A stretch of DNA of 64,000 nucleotides, from NCBI RefSeq assembly GCF_030816915.1, contig NZ_JAUSYN010000002.1:3051501-3115500 (forward strand), given 5' to 3'. The stretch comes from Streptomyces sp. B3I8. Lineage in GTDB: Bacteria > Actinomycetota > Actinomycetes > Streptomycetales > Streptomycetaceae. Made by a program: the position numbers and the translations under genes. Of the stretch, positions 19,122 through 27,128 are shown piece by piece. The notes beneath the pieces were generated by a model. The model made no database searches. It saw only the letters and a program-made list of their open reading frames with translations, and had not been told where the DNA came from. The stretch's first letter is position 1. Every line of letters begins with the position of its first letter.

Positions 19122-19450
19122 AGTTCACGGATCCGTCCAGTACCGCATCTTTGTCCACAGGCTGTGGACAAAGATGGCGCGGCGGCCGGCGGCGCGCTGC
19201 CGCCCGCCACGAGCGCGGGGCCGCGCGCCGCCGTCCGGCTCCGGCGTGCCCGCCCGCTCCTCGCGGGTCCCCTCGTCCGCGGGGTTCCCGCGCCCCGTCG
19301 GAGCCCGACGCCGAACGCGATCCGCACTCGCCGAGGTGCTCCGTCACCGGCACCCTCGCCGTCCCCTCGCGGCGAATCGCTCATCACAAGCGTGATCAAA
19401 CGGACACCTTCCGTCAACACCCCGTTAACGAATAGTCCGTTATGCCCTTT
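19122..19450. other. intergenic region with DnaA-box palindrome
   Basis: About 330 bp between the MITE-like element and the stop of the RsbW-like gene. It holds the DnaA-box palindrome at 19147-19175 and otherwise no recognisable gene. An AT-richer patch lies near 19380-19450. Confidence 0.55.
19147..19175. promoter_or_regulatory. inverted pair of DnaA boxes
   Basis: A 29-bp palindrome: ATCTTTGTCCACAG, G, CTGTGGACAAAGAT. Each arm holds TTGTCCACA, the Streptomyces DnaA-box consensus, at 19151-19159 on the plus strand and 19163-19171 on the minus strand. It could instead act as a hairpin terminator between convergent genes, but the match to two consensus boxes is exact. Confidence 0.6.
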
Positions 19451-20086
19451 TTATCGCTCCGCGCATGGAGGCACACCCCGGCGCATGCCGCTTCCGCCCG
19501 CGTCCAGGAAGGGCGCCCGTGCGACCGCACGCCCAGGCGCGCGCGTCCCTGTCGCGCCCCCTTCGCGCCCCAGGGGCTGGCGTACGGCGCCGTGTCGTTG
19601 GACCGCCTCGTGGAGGAAGTCCCCGTGGGCCGTCGTCGTCGTGTCCGCGCGGGCGTCGGGGGGGCCGGCCGTGCCGCGGTCCATCTCGCACCAGATGCGC
19701 TTGCCGCCGCCCTCGCGGGTCCAGCCCCAGCGGTCCGCGAGGCCGTCGACGAGGGCGAGGCCGCGGCCGCCGGTGGCGTCACCGTCGGCGCGTCTCGGCG
19801 CCGGCGCCCGGTCGCAGGAGTCGGCCACCTCCAGCCGTACCGTCCCCGCCGGTCCGCCGCCGGCGTCTTCGCACACGCCCGTCAGCAACAGCCGCAGCAC
19901 CGCCGGACACCCGGTGTGCACCACGGCGTTCGTGACGAGTTCGGAGACGAGCAGCACCAACGTCTCGGCCACGGGCTCGTCGGCACTTATGCCCGACCCC
20001 GCGAGCCGCGAACGGGCCCACCTCCGGGCCCGCCCCACCTCAGCGGGGTCGGGCCGGATCTCCATCTGCACTTGAAGCACCTGCAC
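19451..20086 (-). CDS. RsbW-like ATP-binding anti-sigma-type protein
   Basis: A 211-residue protein with a GHKL ATPase fold. The N-box is SELVTNAVVHTGCPAV and the G-box region is GGRGLALVDGLADRWG. Such single-domain HATPase_c_2 proteins are abundant in Streptomyces; some act as anti-sigma factors or serine kinases that pair with STAS proteins. The last 70 residues are low complexity. A STAS protein (21255-21677) and a sigma factor (22019-22648) lie within 2 kb, which suggests but does not prove partnership. Confidence 0.82.
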   Translation of the reverse strand: MQVLQVQMEIRPDPAEVGRARRWARSRLAGSGISADEPVAETLVLLVSELVTNAVVHTGCPAVLRLLLTGVCEDAGGGPAGTVRLEVADSCDRAPAPRRADGDATGGRGLALVDGLADRWGWTREGGGKRIWCEMDRGTAGPPDARADTTTTAHGDFLHEAVQRHGAVRQPLGREGGATGTRAPGRAVARAPFLDAGGSGMRRGVPPCAER

Positions 20087-20523
20087 CGCTCACACCATCC
20101 GAACCGGCGGACACATCGCCTCGCGCCCCACGGGCGCCACGGTCGTGGTCATCCTCCGCACGTACTGAACCGGGATCACGGAACGTGATTCCCCTGCACG
20201 GCAGCATGGTTGACGTACAGTCACCTCAACAAGCGCTTCGGGCATATTCCAGCGCGAAGGAGTACGCGTACGGCATACTGTGCGACGCCTGCTCCGGTGA
20301 GTCGAACAAGCAGTGGCGACGGTCCACCCTGCCCTGCGAGCGGCGCACATCGCGGGATACGGCGCCTTTCGCGGCGCCGCACCACCCTGGCCCGGCCTCT
20401 GCACCACTCGCATCCACCACAAGGTACCGGAGACACCCGTCGACGACGGTCCGTGACGAGTCGGCGGCGGGACGCGGCCCCGCCTCCACTCTCCGTCACC
20501 GCGCGACGGTCACTCCGGGACGG
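20087..20523. other. intergenic region with operator-like palindrome
   Basis: About 440 bp upstream of the RsbW-like gene and downstream of the EF-hand gene. It contains an imperfect palindrome GGATCACG-GAA-CGTGATTCC near 20172-20192. On the minus strand there is a possible promoter TTGTTG, 18 nt, CATGCT just upstream of it. No convincing ORF is present. Confidence 0.4.
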
Positions 20524-21036
20524 TCACTCCGGGACGGTGAAGTAGCGGGCGAAGGCCGTGACGACGTCCGGCTCGGCGATCCGGCCGTCCGCGTCGGTGT
20601 CCAGGGCACCCGCCGACGCCGCGGCGACGTTCTCCGGGGCGCCGAGCACCCTCAGCGCCCGCACGATCTCCTCGACCGTGGCCGTGCCGTCCCCGTCGCC
20701 GTCCACCACGGCGAACGCCGCGTGCAGGAAAGGCCTGGCGATCTCGGCGAACCGCCCGGGGTTGTCCCGCAGCCGTTTGACCGCGCCGCCGACGAACTCC
20801 TCGCGCGTGATGCGCTGGTCACCGTCCCGGTCCGCCATCGCGGCCATGCCCTGCCAGAAGGCCTCGGCCCCCGCGTAGAGGGACTGGCCCTTGTCGCAGC
20901 GGGCCGTGGTGCCGAACTCCGCGAGCAGTGCCTTGGCCGCCGCGCTGAAGTCCTCGCGGTCGATCCAGCCGTTGCCGTCCTGGTCGAAGCCGGCGAACCG
21001 GGCCGCGATCCTGCGTTCGTAATCGGTGCTGACCAT
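20524..21036 (-). CDS. four-EF-hand calcium-binding protein (calmodulin-like)
   Basis: A 170-residue cytosolic protein with four EF-hand loops at residues 18-29 (DQDGNGWIDRED), 69-80 (DRDGDQRITREE), 112-123 (DGDGDGTATVEE) and 146-157 (DTDADGRIAEPD). Loops 2 and 3 are canonical with Glu at position 12; loops 1 and 4 have Asp there, predicting weaker or Mg-tolerant sites. Similar calerythrin-like proteins in Streptomyces bind calcium and affect sporulation. There is no signal peptide or membrane segment. Its neighbours are stress-signalling genes. Confidence 0.9.
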   Translation of the reverse strand: MVSTDYERRIAARFAGFDQDGNGWIDREDFSAAAKALLAEFGTTARCDKGQSLYAGAEAFWQGMAAMADRDGDQRITREEFVGGAVKRLRDNPGRFAEIARPFLHAAFAVVDGDGDGTATVEEIVRALRVLGAPENVAAASAGALDTDADGRIAEPDVVTAFARYFTVPE

Positions 21037-21254
21037 GTACCTCGCGCCGCCTCACATGACGTCGGGTCCTTCTCGCCCGGAGCGTACGACGCCGGGGCGC
21101 CCGGCGGAGCGGGAGAATCGCGCTTGTGCCGGGACCGGGGGAGTTCCGCGACAAGTCCGGGGAAAACCAGCACACACGTGTGACATGCACCCCGGGGCGC
21201 GTCGCGTGGGTGTCCCGGGCCGAGCGCGGGTGCTTCGGGCCGAGCGCGGATGCC

Positions 21255-21677
21255 TCACGCCGGGAGCGGGTCGGCGTCGTTCATGAGCGCGAGGGTGACG
21301 TCCGGGTACACGTCGAACAGGCGGCGCACGCCGAGCGCGGCGAGCACCCGGTTGACGTGCGAGCCCTCCTCGGTGCCGTGCGCGGGCAGGATCAGCCGCA
21401 GTTGGCCGCGGCAGGAGCGGATCAGGCGGCGGGCGGCGATGAGCACGCCGACGCCGCTGGAGTCGCAGAAGAAGACTCCGGAGAGGTCGAGGACGAGTCG
21501 GTGCCGGCCGTCCGCCACGACGTCGTGCACGCGCCCGCGCAGCGTCGGCGCGGTCACCAGGTCCAGTTCCCCCGACACACGGAGCACGGCCCAGTCACCG
21601 TGTCCGGCCTCCGCCACTGTGAGCGCCACCGCCAACGCCTCTCGTCCGCCCGCCCGTCCACCGACCGCAGGAACCAC
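21255..21677 (-). CDS. STAS-domain anti-anti-sigma factor
   Basis: A 140-residue (or shorter) protein with a STAS domain: WAVLRVSGELDLVTAPTLRG then LVLDLSGVFFCDSSGVGVLI. The serine pair in CDSSGVG corresponds to the phosphorylation site of SpoIIAA/RsbV-type proteins. The N terminus is uncertain; a downstream GTG would give MALTVAEAGHGDW. It probably works with an RsbW-like kinase such as the one at 19451-20086, although Streptomyces has many alternatives. Confidence 0.88.
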   Translation of the reverse strand: MVPAVGGRAGGREALAVALTVAEAGHGDWAVLRVSGELDLVTAPTLRGRVHDVVADGRHRLVLDLSGVFFCDSSGVGVLIAARRLIRSCRGQLRLILPAHGTEEGSHVNRVLAALGVRRLFDVYPDVTLALMNDADPLPA

Positions 21678-22018
21678 CGCCCCGGCCCGAACCCCCCAAC
21701 CGGAACTCGCCCCTACGCTTTTCGTCGGCGCGCCTTCCCCGTCGCCTCACCATGAAACACCTGTCCTCGATCCAATGCCTGTGGTATATGAGCCATTCCA
21801 AACAAGTTCGGTCGACTACGGTCGACTTCGAGCGGAGTTGATCTCACCTCGATCTCCGGATGATCTCCCTTACCACCCGATGTCGGCCGGGGGCGCGCAT
21901 TGTCACAAAGGGGCGTGCGCCGTCGGACATGCCGACTACATTCGAGAAAGCCTTGGGCACAGGCTGGAACGAGAACACGGGCAGGCAGCGCCGGGGAGCG
22001 GGAAGGGGGAGGAACCGC
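21678..22018. other. intergenic region upstream of the sigma factor gene
   Basis: About 340 bp shared by the STAS gene (-) and the sigma factor gene (+). A 10-bp direct repeat CGGTCGACTA/CGGTCGACTT lies at 21809-21828 and may be an operator. No convincing gene is present. Confidence 0.45.
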
Positions 22019-22648
22019 ATGGCGACGAAGGACGCGCCGCCCCGCTGGGACCGGCGGATGCAGCAGCGGCTCGCCCACGGCGAGGCGGCGGCGCTCGGCG
22101 AGCTCTACGACCGGTTCGCCACCCTCGTGCACGGGCTGGCCCACCGCGTCCTCGGGGACGACCGCGCCGCGGACACCCTCACGCGCGAGGTGTTCGTCCA
22201 CCTCTGGGAGCACCCGGACACCTACGACCCCAAGCAGGGGCCCCTGCGGTCCTGGGTCGCGGCGGTCACCCACCGGCTGGCGGTGCAGCGGCTGCGCGCG
22301 GACGGCGTCCGCTCCGGTGCGGGGGCGGACGGCACGGCACGGACGGACGGCACGGCGAGGGCGGACCTGGAGCGCACCGTGCGCCGCGCGTCCGTCGCCG
22401 CCCGTGCCGACTACATCGTCACCTCCCTGCCGGCCCCGCTGAAGGCCGCTCTGGAGCGGGCCTACTTCCAGCGCCGGGACTACCGCCAGACCGCCGCCGA
22501 CCTCGGCATCACGGAGGACGAGGCACGCCACCGGCTGCGGCTCGGCCTGCAGTTGCTGGCCACGGCCCACGACACCGGCGCGCGCGGCGGAGCCGACCAC
22601 CCCGGCGGATCCGGCGACGGCGCCCCGGAGCCGGGGGGTCCGGTGTGA
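22019..22648 (+). CDS. ECF-like RNA polymerase sigma factor
   Basis: A 209-residue sigma factor. Region 2 (about 15-85) contains GELYDRFATLVHGLAHRVLG and VFVHLWEHPDTYDPKQGPLR; region 4 (about 140-190) contains FQRRDYRQTAADLGITEDEA. The ATG at 22019 follows AGGGGGAGGA. It is translationally coupled to the next gene: its TGA overlaps that gene's GTG within GTGTGA. The coupling predicts that the downstream zinc-motif protein is its anti-sigma factor. Target promoters are unknown. Confidence 0.88.
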   Translation: MATKDAPPRWDRRMQQRLAHGEAAALGELYDRFATLVHGLAHRVLGDDRAADTLTREVFVHLWEHPDTYDPKQGPLRSWVAAVTHRLAVQRLRADGVRSGAGADGTARTDGTARADLERTVRRASVAARADYIVTSLPAPLKAALERAYFQRRDYRQTAADLGITEDEARHRLRLGLQLLATAHDTGARGGADHPGGSGDGAPEPGGPV

Positions 22649-24003
22649 ACGACGGTCCCGGGAACACCGGAAACCCCGGACACCTCGGGGAGTCGCGGGA
22701 GCACGACGGACAGAACCGCGGGCAGAACCGTGGAAAGGGCCTCGGGCAGGACCTCGGACAGGACCGCGGGCCACGCGTCCCGCCGCCGCGCACGTCCGTG
22801 GAGGCCGGCGGCGGGACCCTGCCGCCGGCCACGCGCCCGCCCGCCGTGCCCGCGCTGGAGCACCGGGTGCTGATGTCGCTGCTCGGCGCCTGGGCGCTGG
22901 CCGCCTGCTCGCCGGAGGAGACGGCGGCCGTGGAGGAGCACCTGGGCGACTGCGGCCCCTGCGCCGAGGAGGCCCTGCGGCTGCGCGACGCCGTCGGACT
23001 GCTGCACCCGCCCGAGAGCCTCGACCTCGACCCCGGGCTGCGCACCCGCGTCCTGGACACCTGCCTCGAACGACGCCGGCCGCGCATCCCGGTGCCCGCC
23101 TGGGCGGCGCCGTACGACGCGGAGACGGCTCGCCTGGACGCCCTGTTGCAGGACATCGGCGACGCGGAGTGGCACGCGCCGGTGCGACTGCGCTGGTTCG
23201 ACGGACGGGGACCCGCCGACCGCCGTACGACAGTCGCCGGCGTCCTCACCCATCTGCGGTGCGTGGACGGGCTGGTGGCGTCCGCGCTCGGTCTGGACGA
23301 TCCGCTCGCCGAGGCGGCCGGCCCGGACGGGAACCCGTACGGGCACGGCTCCCCCGGCATCGTCGAGAACTCCCCCGCCGGGCGGACCGAGGCGTACTGG
23401 CGGGCCGCGCGGGTGCCGCCCACCCGGGCGGTCCGCGGGCCCTGGCGGGAACAGAGCCGTGCCGTCGTGCGGACGGCCGCCTTCGCGGGCGGCGGCAGCG
23501 GGGACCTCACCGTGTCCTACGGCGAATACGCACTGCCCTTGCGGGACGCCATGGTGGACCGGGCCTTCGAGTGCTGGGTGCACGCGGACGACATCGCGGA
23601 GGCGGTCGACTACCCCTACGAGCCGCCCGCGCCGCGCCATCTGCACGGGATGTTCGACCTGGCGGCACGGATGCTGCCGCTGTCGCTGGCCGCCCGTCGG
23701 CGCGCGGGTCTCGCGGAGCCGGCGCCCCGGGGGCGGCACCTGGTGGCGGCGGGCGCGCCGGGCCGGAGCCTGCGGCTGGAGATCGAGGGGCTGGGCGGCG
23801 GTGAGTGGCTGATCCCCCTCGACTCGCCCGGCGCGGCGGCGTCGTTGGACCACGCGGTGGCCCACATCGCCCTGGACGGCGTCGAGTTCTGCCGGCTGGC
23901 CGCGGGCCACGTCCCTCCGGCCGAGGCGGCCGCGGGACACTCGGGCGACCGGACGGCCATCAAGGAGGTCCTGCTGGCCACCGCCTCACTCAGCCGCTTG
24001 TGA
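22645..24003 (+). CDS. zinc anti-sigma domain fused to MDMPI/DinB-like domain
   Basis: A 452-residue protein. A Gly/Gln/Arg repeat tail (22-42) precedes a ZAS-type anti-sigma motif, H99-x3-C103-x2-C106 in EEHLGDCGPCAEEALRLRDA. Residues about 165-400 form a DinB/mycothiol-dependent maleylpyruvate-isomerase-like domain (TVAGVLTHLRCVDGLVASAL; FECWVHADDIAEAVDYPYEP). Its GTG lies 4 bp inside the sigma gene. By context it is the anti-sigma factor of that sigma; the fused domain could sense a thiol or metal ligand. No membrane segment is seen, so it is cytosolic. Hairpin 24010-24034 follows. Confidence 0.82.
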   Translation: MNDGPGNTGNPGHLGESREHDGQNRGQNRGKGLGQDLGQDRGPRVPPPRTSVEAGGGTLPPATRPPAVPALEHRVLMSLLGAWALAACSPEETAAVEEHLGDCGPCAEEALRLRDAVGLLHPPESLDLDPGLRTRVLDTCLERRRPRIPVPAWAAPYDAETARLDALLQDIGDAEWHAPVRLRWFDGRGPADRRTTVAGVLTHLRCVDGLVASALGLDDPLAEAAGPDGNPYGHGSPGIVENSPAGRTEAYWRAARVPPTRAVRGPWREQSRAVVRTAAFAGGGSGDLTVSYGEYALPLRDAMVDRAFECWVHADDIAEAVDYPYEPPAPRHLHGMFDLAARMLPLSLAARRRAGLAEPAPRGRHLVAAGAPGRSLRLEIEGLGGGEWLIPLDSPGAAASLDHAVAHIALDGVEFCRLAAGHVPPAEAAAGHSGDRTAIKEVLLATASLSRL

Positions 24004-24009
24004 CCCGCG

Positions 24010-24034
24010 GAGGCGCCCCCGCCGGGGGCGCCTC
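24010..24034. terminator. hairpin after sigma/anti-sigma operon
   Basis: A perfect 11-bp stem, GAGGCGCCCCC (24010-24020), loop GCC, GGGGGCGCCTC (24024-24034), 7 bp after the stop and facing purU. Probably bidirectional. Confidence 0.8.
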
Positions 24035-24077
24035 GGGCGAGGAACGACCATGCGCGGAGCGGCTGCGCGAAGCGCGG

Positions 24078-24959
24078 CTACGCGAAGATGACCGTCCGGT
24101 GGCCGTTCAGCAGGATGCGGCGTTCCGCGTGCCACTTGACCGCGCGGGACAGCGCCTGGCACTCCACGTCCCGGCCCACCGCCACCAGCTGGTCCGGCGT
24201 CACGTCGTGGCCCACCCGCTCGACCTCCTGCTCGATGATCGGCCCCTCGTCGAGGTCCGCCGTGACGTAGTGCGCCGTCGCGCCGATCAGCTTCACGCCC
24301 CGCGCGTGCGCCTGGTGGTACGGCTTCGCGCCCTTGAAGCTCGGCAGGAACGAGTGGTGGATGTTGATGATCCGGCCGCTCAGTTGCTTGCACAGGTCGT
24401 CGGAGAGCACCTGCATGTAACGGGCGAGCACCACCAGCTCCACCTCGGCCTCCCGCACGATCTCCAGCAGCCGCGCCTCCGCGTCCGCCTTCGTGTCCCG
24501 CGTCACCGGCACATGGTGGAAGGGGACCCCGTACGACGCCACGAGCTCGGCGAAGTCGGTGTGGTTGGAGACGACGGCCGCGATCTCGACCGGCAGCGCC
24601 CCGGTCCGCGCACGGAACAGCAGATCGTTCAGGCAGTGCCCGAACCTGCTGACCATGAGGACGACGCGCATCTTCTCGTCGGCCCGGTGGATCTGCCACT
24701 CCATGTGGAAGGAGTCCCCGATCGCCGCGAAGCTCGCCCGCAGCTTCTCCGACGTCACCGACGGCTCCGCCGAGAAGTGGACCCGCATGAAGAACAGTCC
24801 CGTGTCCTGGTCGCCGAACTGCTGGCTGTCCACGATGTTGCAGCCGGTCATGAACAGATAGCTGGACACCGCGTGCACGATGCCCTGCTTGTCCGGGCAG
24901 GAGAGGGTGAGCACGTACTGCTCACCGGCGCCGACGTCTCGCGTGGACTGCTCAGTCAT
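24078..24959 (-). CDS. purU: formyltetrahydrofolate deformylase
   Basis: A 293-residue enzyme that hydrolyses 10-formyl-THF to THF and formate, balancing one-carbon pools and supplying formate for purine synthesis. An N-terminal ACT domain (about 14-90, YVLTLSCPDKQGIVHAVSSY) is followed by a formyltransferase-like catalytic domain with NIHHSFLPSFKGAKPYHQA and the catalytic Asp in ADLDEGPIIEQE. Length and motifs are standard. The ATG at 24959 gives MTEQSTRDVGAGEQY. The next gene upstream is on the same strand 104 bp away. Confidence 0.96.
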   Translation of the reverse strand: MTEQSTRDVGAGEQYVLTLSCPDKQGIVHAVSSYLFMTGCNIVDSQQFGDQDTGLFFMRVHFSAEPSVTSEKLRASFAAIGDSFHMEWQIHRADEKMRVVLMVSRFGHCLNDLLFRARTGALPVEIAAVVSNHTDFAELVASYGVPFHHVPVTRDTKADAEARLLEIVREAEVELVVLARYMQVLSDDLCKQLSGRIINIHHSFLPSFKGAKPYHQAHARGVKLIGATAHYVTADLDEGPIIEQEVERVGHDVTPDQLVAVGRDVECQALSRAVKWHAERRILLNGHRTVIFA

Positions 24960-25063
24960 GCAGCACAGGGTCGCACACCGCAGCCGACGGTCTACAACCG
25001 TCCCACGGTCCGGAACCGGCCGGGAGTCCCGCGCCCGCCGGCCGCCACCGCTCGGGGCGGCGC

Positions 25064-25564
25064 TCAGGCCGACCGCGTGACGATCCGCAGCACCTCCAGC
25101 GAGCGCGGGGGCGCGTCCGGGTCCTCCTCGTCCGCCGTCGCGAGCCGGACGTGCGCCTCCCGGGCCGCCCGCACCGCGTCCGGCCAGGACTCGTGTTCGA
25201 GGTACGTGGAGACCGGCGCGTCGGGCCCGACCTGGTGCATGATCCGCAGCACCCGCAGCACCGCGGTGTCCACCAGCGCCGCCTCCTGCGCGTCACGGAA
25301 GATCGTGCCGACGTACTTCTCGGCCGACCAGTTGTCCAGCCAGGTGTCCTCCACCAGCCGGTACACGGCGTCGGTCACGTCCCCGTACCCTTCGGTACCC
25401 GCGAGCCAGACGTCCCGCTGGAAGGCCGGGTCGGAAAGCATGTGCAGCGCCGAACGCACGTTGCTGCGCCAGCGCCACCACGGCATGTCGTTGAGGGGCA
25501 TGGCGCCCATGGTGGACGAGCGACGCCCGCGACGGGAAGGGTTCTCCGGAGCTTGCACGGTCAT
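25064..25564 (-). CDS. conserved actinobacterial hypothetical protein
   Basis: A 166-residue soluble helical protein with no family I can name. MPLNDMPWWRWRSNVRSALH, DVWLAGTEGYGDVTDAVYRL and TYLEHESWPDAVRAAREAHV are the distinctive segments, and the protein looks like an SCO-type conserved hypothetical. Start candidates are ATG 25564 or an internal ATG (MGAMPLNDMPW or MPLNDMPW). It sits upstream of purU on the same strand and could be cotranscribed with it. Confidence 0.7.
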   Translation of the reverse strand: MTVQAPENPSRRGRRSSTMGAMPLNDMPWWRWRSNVRSALHMLSDPAFQRDVWLAGTEGYGDVTDAVYRLVEDTWLDNWSAEKYVGTIFRDAQEAALVDTAVLRVLRIMHQVGPDAPVSTYLEHESWPDAVRAAREAHVRLATADEEDPDAPPRSLEVLRIVTRSA

Positions 25565-25681
25565 CGATCGTACGTTCCGCCCGCCGGAGTGATCACCGGC
25601 CCCCGCAATTCACCTCTTCGTCACCCTGTGTTGCCCCTCGCTCACTGCGCAGTTGAGGAGGTGAGGGAATCGTGCGGACCC

Positions 25682-27100
25682 ATGACCGGCAGGCGACGCA
25701 CCTCCACGACCACGCCCCGCATCCCGCGCACCGCGCGCACTTCCCGCACCCGCTTCCACCGCCCCCTGCGGACCGTCCTGCTGTCCGCGGGCGCGCTCGC
25801 CGTCTGCGGGGCCGTGGCCGTCGGCTGCGGTGCGGTCCCCGGTGTCACGGGCGGTGGCGGCGGCACCGTGACCGTCATGACCTGGGCGCCCCAGGACACC
25901 TCCGCCACCAACAAGCCCGGCATGCCGGCGATGGCGCAGGCCTACGCGCACTGGGTCAACGCCCACGGCGGCCTGCGCGGCCGCACGTTGAAGGTGCTGG
26001 TCTGCAACGACCGCAACACCTCGGCGGGCGCCGCCGCGTGCGCGCGCCGCGCGGCCGACGCGCACGTGGCCGCCGTCGTCGGCTCCTACAGCCAGCACAG
26101 CGACGCCTTCCTCGGCCCACTGGAGTCGGCGGGCATCCCCTACCTCGGCGGCTACGGCCTGACCCAGGAGGAGTTCGAGAGCCCGCTGTCGTACCCGGTC
26201 AACGGCGGGGACCCGGCACTGCTGGCCGGGCTCGGCGAGGAACTGGGCCGGAGCTGCGGCCGGGTGGCGCTGGTACGGCCCGACACGATCGCCGGCGACG
26301 AACTGGCCGTGCCCTTCAACGCGGGCCTGAACGCCTCCGGCCACGCCGCCGCGACGGACGTACGGGCCGCCGAGGGCGCCACCGCGTACGACGACCAGGC
26401 GGAGCAGGCGCTGAGGACGGTCACCGGCGGCACGCGGGGAGCCGGGGGAACAGGGGGAACCGGAGGGACCACGGGCACGTCGGGCACCACGGGCACGTCC
26501 GGCACCACCACGTCCACGTCCCTGAAGGGCTGTGTCGTCCCGGTGCTCGGCGAGCGCACGGGCACGTTCGTGGACTCCTTCCGCCGGATCCGCGCGGACT
26601 ACCCCGCGGTCCGCACGGCCTCGGTCCTCGGCAGCGTCGACCAGTCGGTGGTCGACGCTGCCGGCGGCGCCTCCGGCGCGTACGAGGGGGCGTACGCGAC
26701 CAGTTGGTATCCGGTGGCCAGTGATGCCCGCTGGAACACCATGAAGAAGGTCGTCAAGGAGCACGCCTTCGGCGACAACCGGATCGACCCCGCCGACGCG
26801 GGCGTCCAGACCACCTGGCTCGCGTACACGGCCTTCCGCGAGGCCGTACGGTCCCTCGGCGACGGCGAGGTGACCGCCCGCGCGGTGCGGCACGCCCTGG
26901 ACGGCGGCCTGAAGATCACCACCGGCGGCCTCACGCCCACCCTGAGCTGGCGCTTCGAGGACCTGGCCGCGGTGATCGACCACCCCCGGCTGGTCAACGC
27001 CGACGTCACCTACCAGGTGGTGCGCGAGGGACGGCTGGTCTCGGCCCGCAAGGGCTTCGTCGACGTCACGAAGACGCTGGAGACCCCCACGTCGTTGTAG
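25682..27100 (+). CDS. ABC transporter substrate-binding lipoprotein (branched-chain amino acid type)
   Basis: A 472-residue periplasmic-binding-type protein. The signal peptide (RTVLLSAGALAVCGAVAVGC) ends in a lipobox-like AVGC, and the Leu/Ile/Val-binding fold (peripla_BP_6) follows: HGGLRGRTLKVLVCNDRNTS and VVGSYSQHSDAFLGPLESAG. A Gly/Thr/Ser-rich insert of about 30 residues (encoded at 26434-26526) interrupts the domain. No permease or ATPase gene is adjacent, so it is an orphan binding protein or a signalling receptor. ATG 25682 is preferred; a GTG at 25661 is in frame but overlaps its own ribosome-binding site. Confidence 0.83.
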   Translation: MTGRRRTSTTTPRIPRTARTSRTRFHRPLRTVLLSAGALAVCGAVAVGCGAVPGVTGGGGGTVTVMTWAPQDTSATNKPGMPAMAQAYAHWVNAHGGLRGRTLKVLVCNDRNTSAGAAACARRAADAHVAAVVGSYSQHSDAFLGPLESAGIPYLGGYGLTQEEFESPLSYPVNGGDPALLAGLGEELGRSCGRVALVRPDTIAGDELAVPFNAGLNASGHAAATDVRAAEGATAYDDQAEQALRTVTGGTRGAGGTGGTGGTTGTSGTTGTSGTTTSTSLKGCVVPVLGERTGTFVDSFRRIRADYPAVRTASVLGSVDQSVVDAAGGASGAYEGAYATSWYPVASDARWNTMKKVVKEHAFGDNRIDPADAGVQTTWLAYTAFREAVRSLGDGEVTARAVRHALDGGLKITTGGLTPTLSWRFEDLAAVIDHPRLVNADVTYQVVREGRLVSARKGFVDVTKTLETPTSL

Positions 27101-27128
27101 AAATCCCGCAGAAGTCCCCGGGCCGGGC

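Noticed and set aside
20210..20248. plus-strand TTGACG with CATATT as promoter
   Set aside because: Spacer is 27 nt, too long for a normal promoter, and no plus-strand gene follows.
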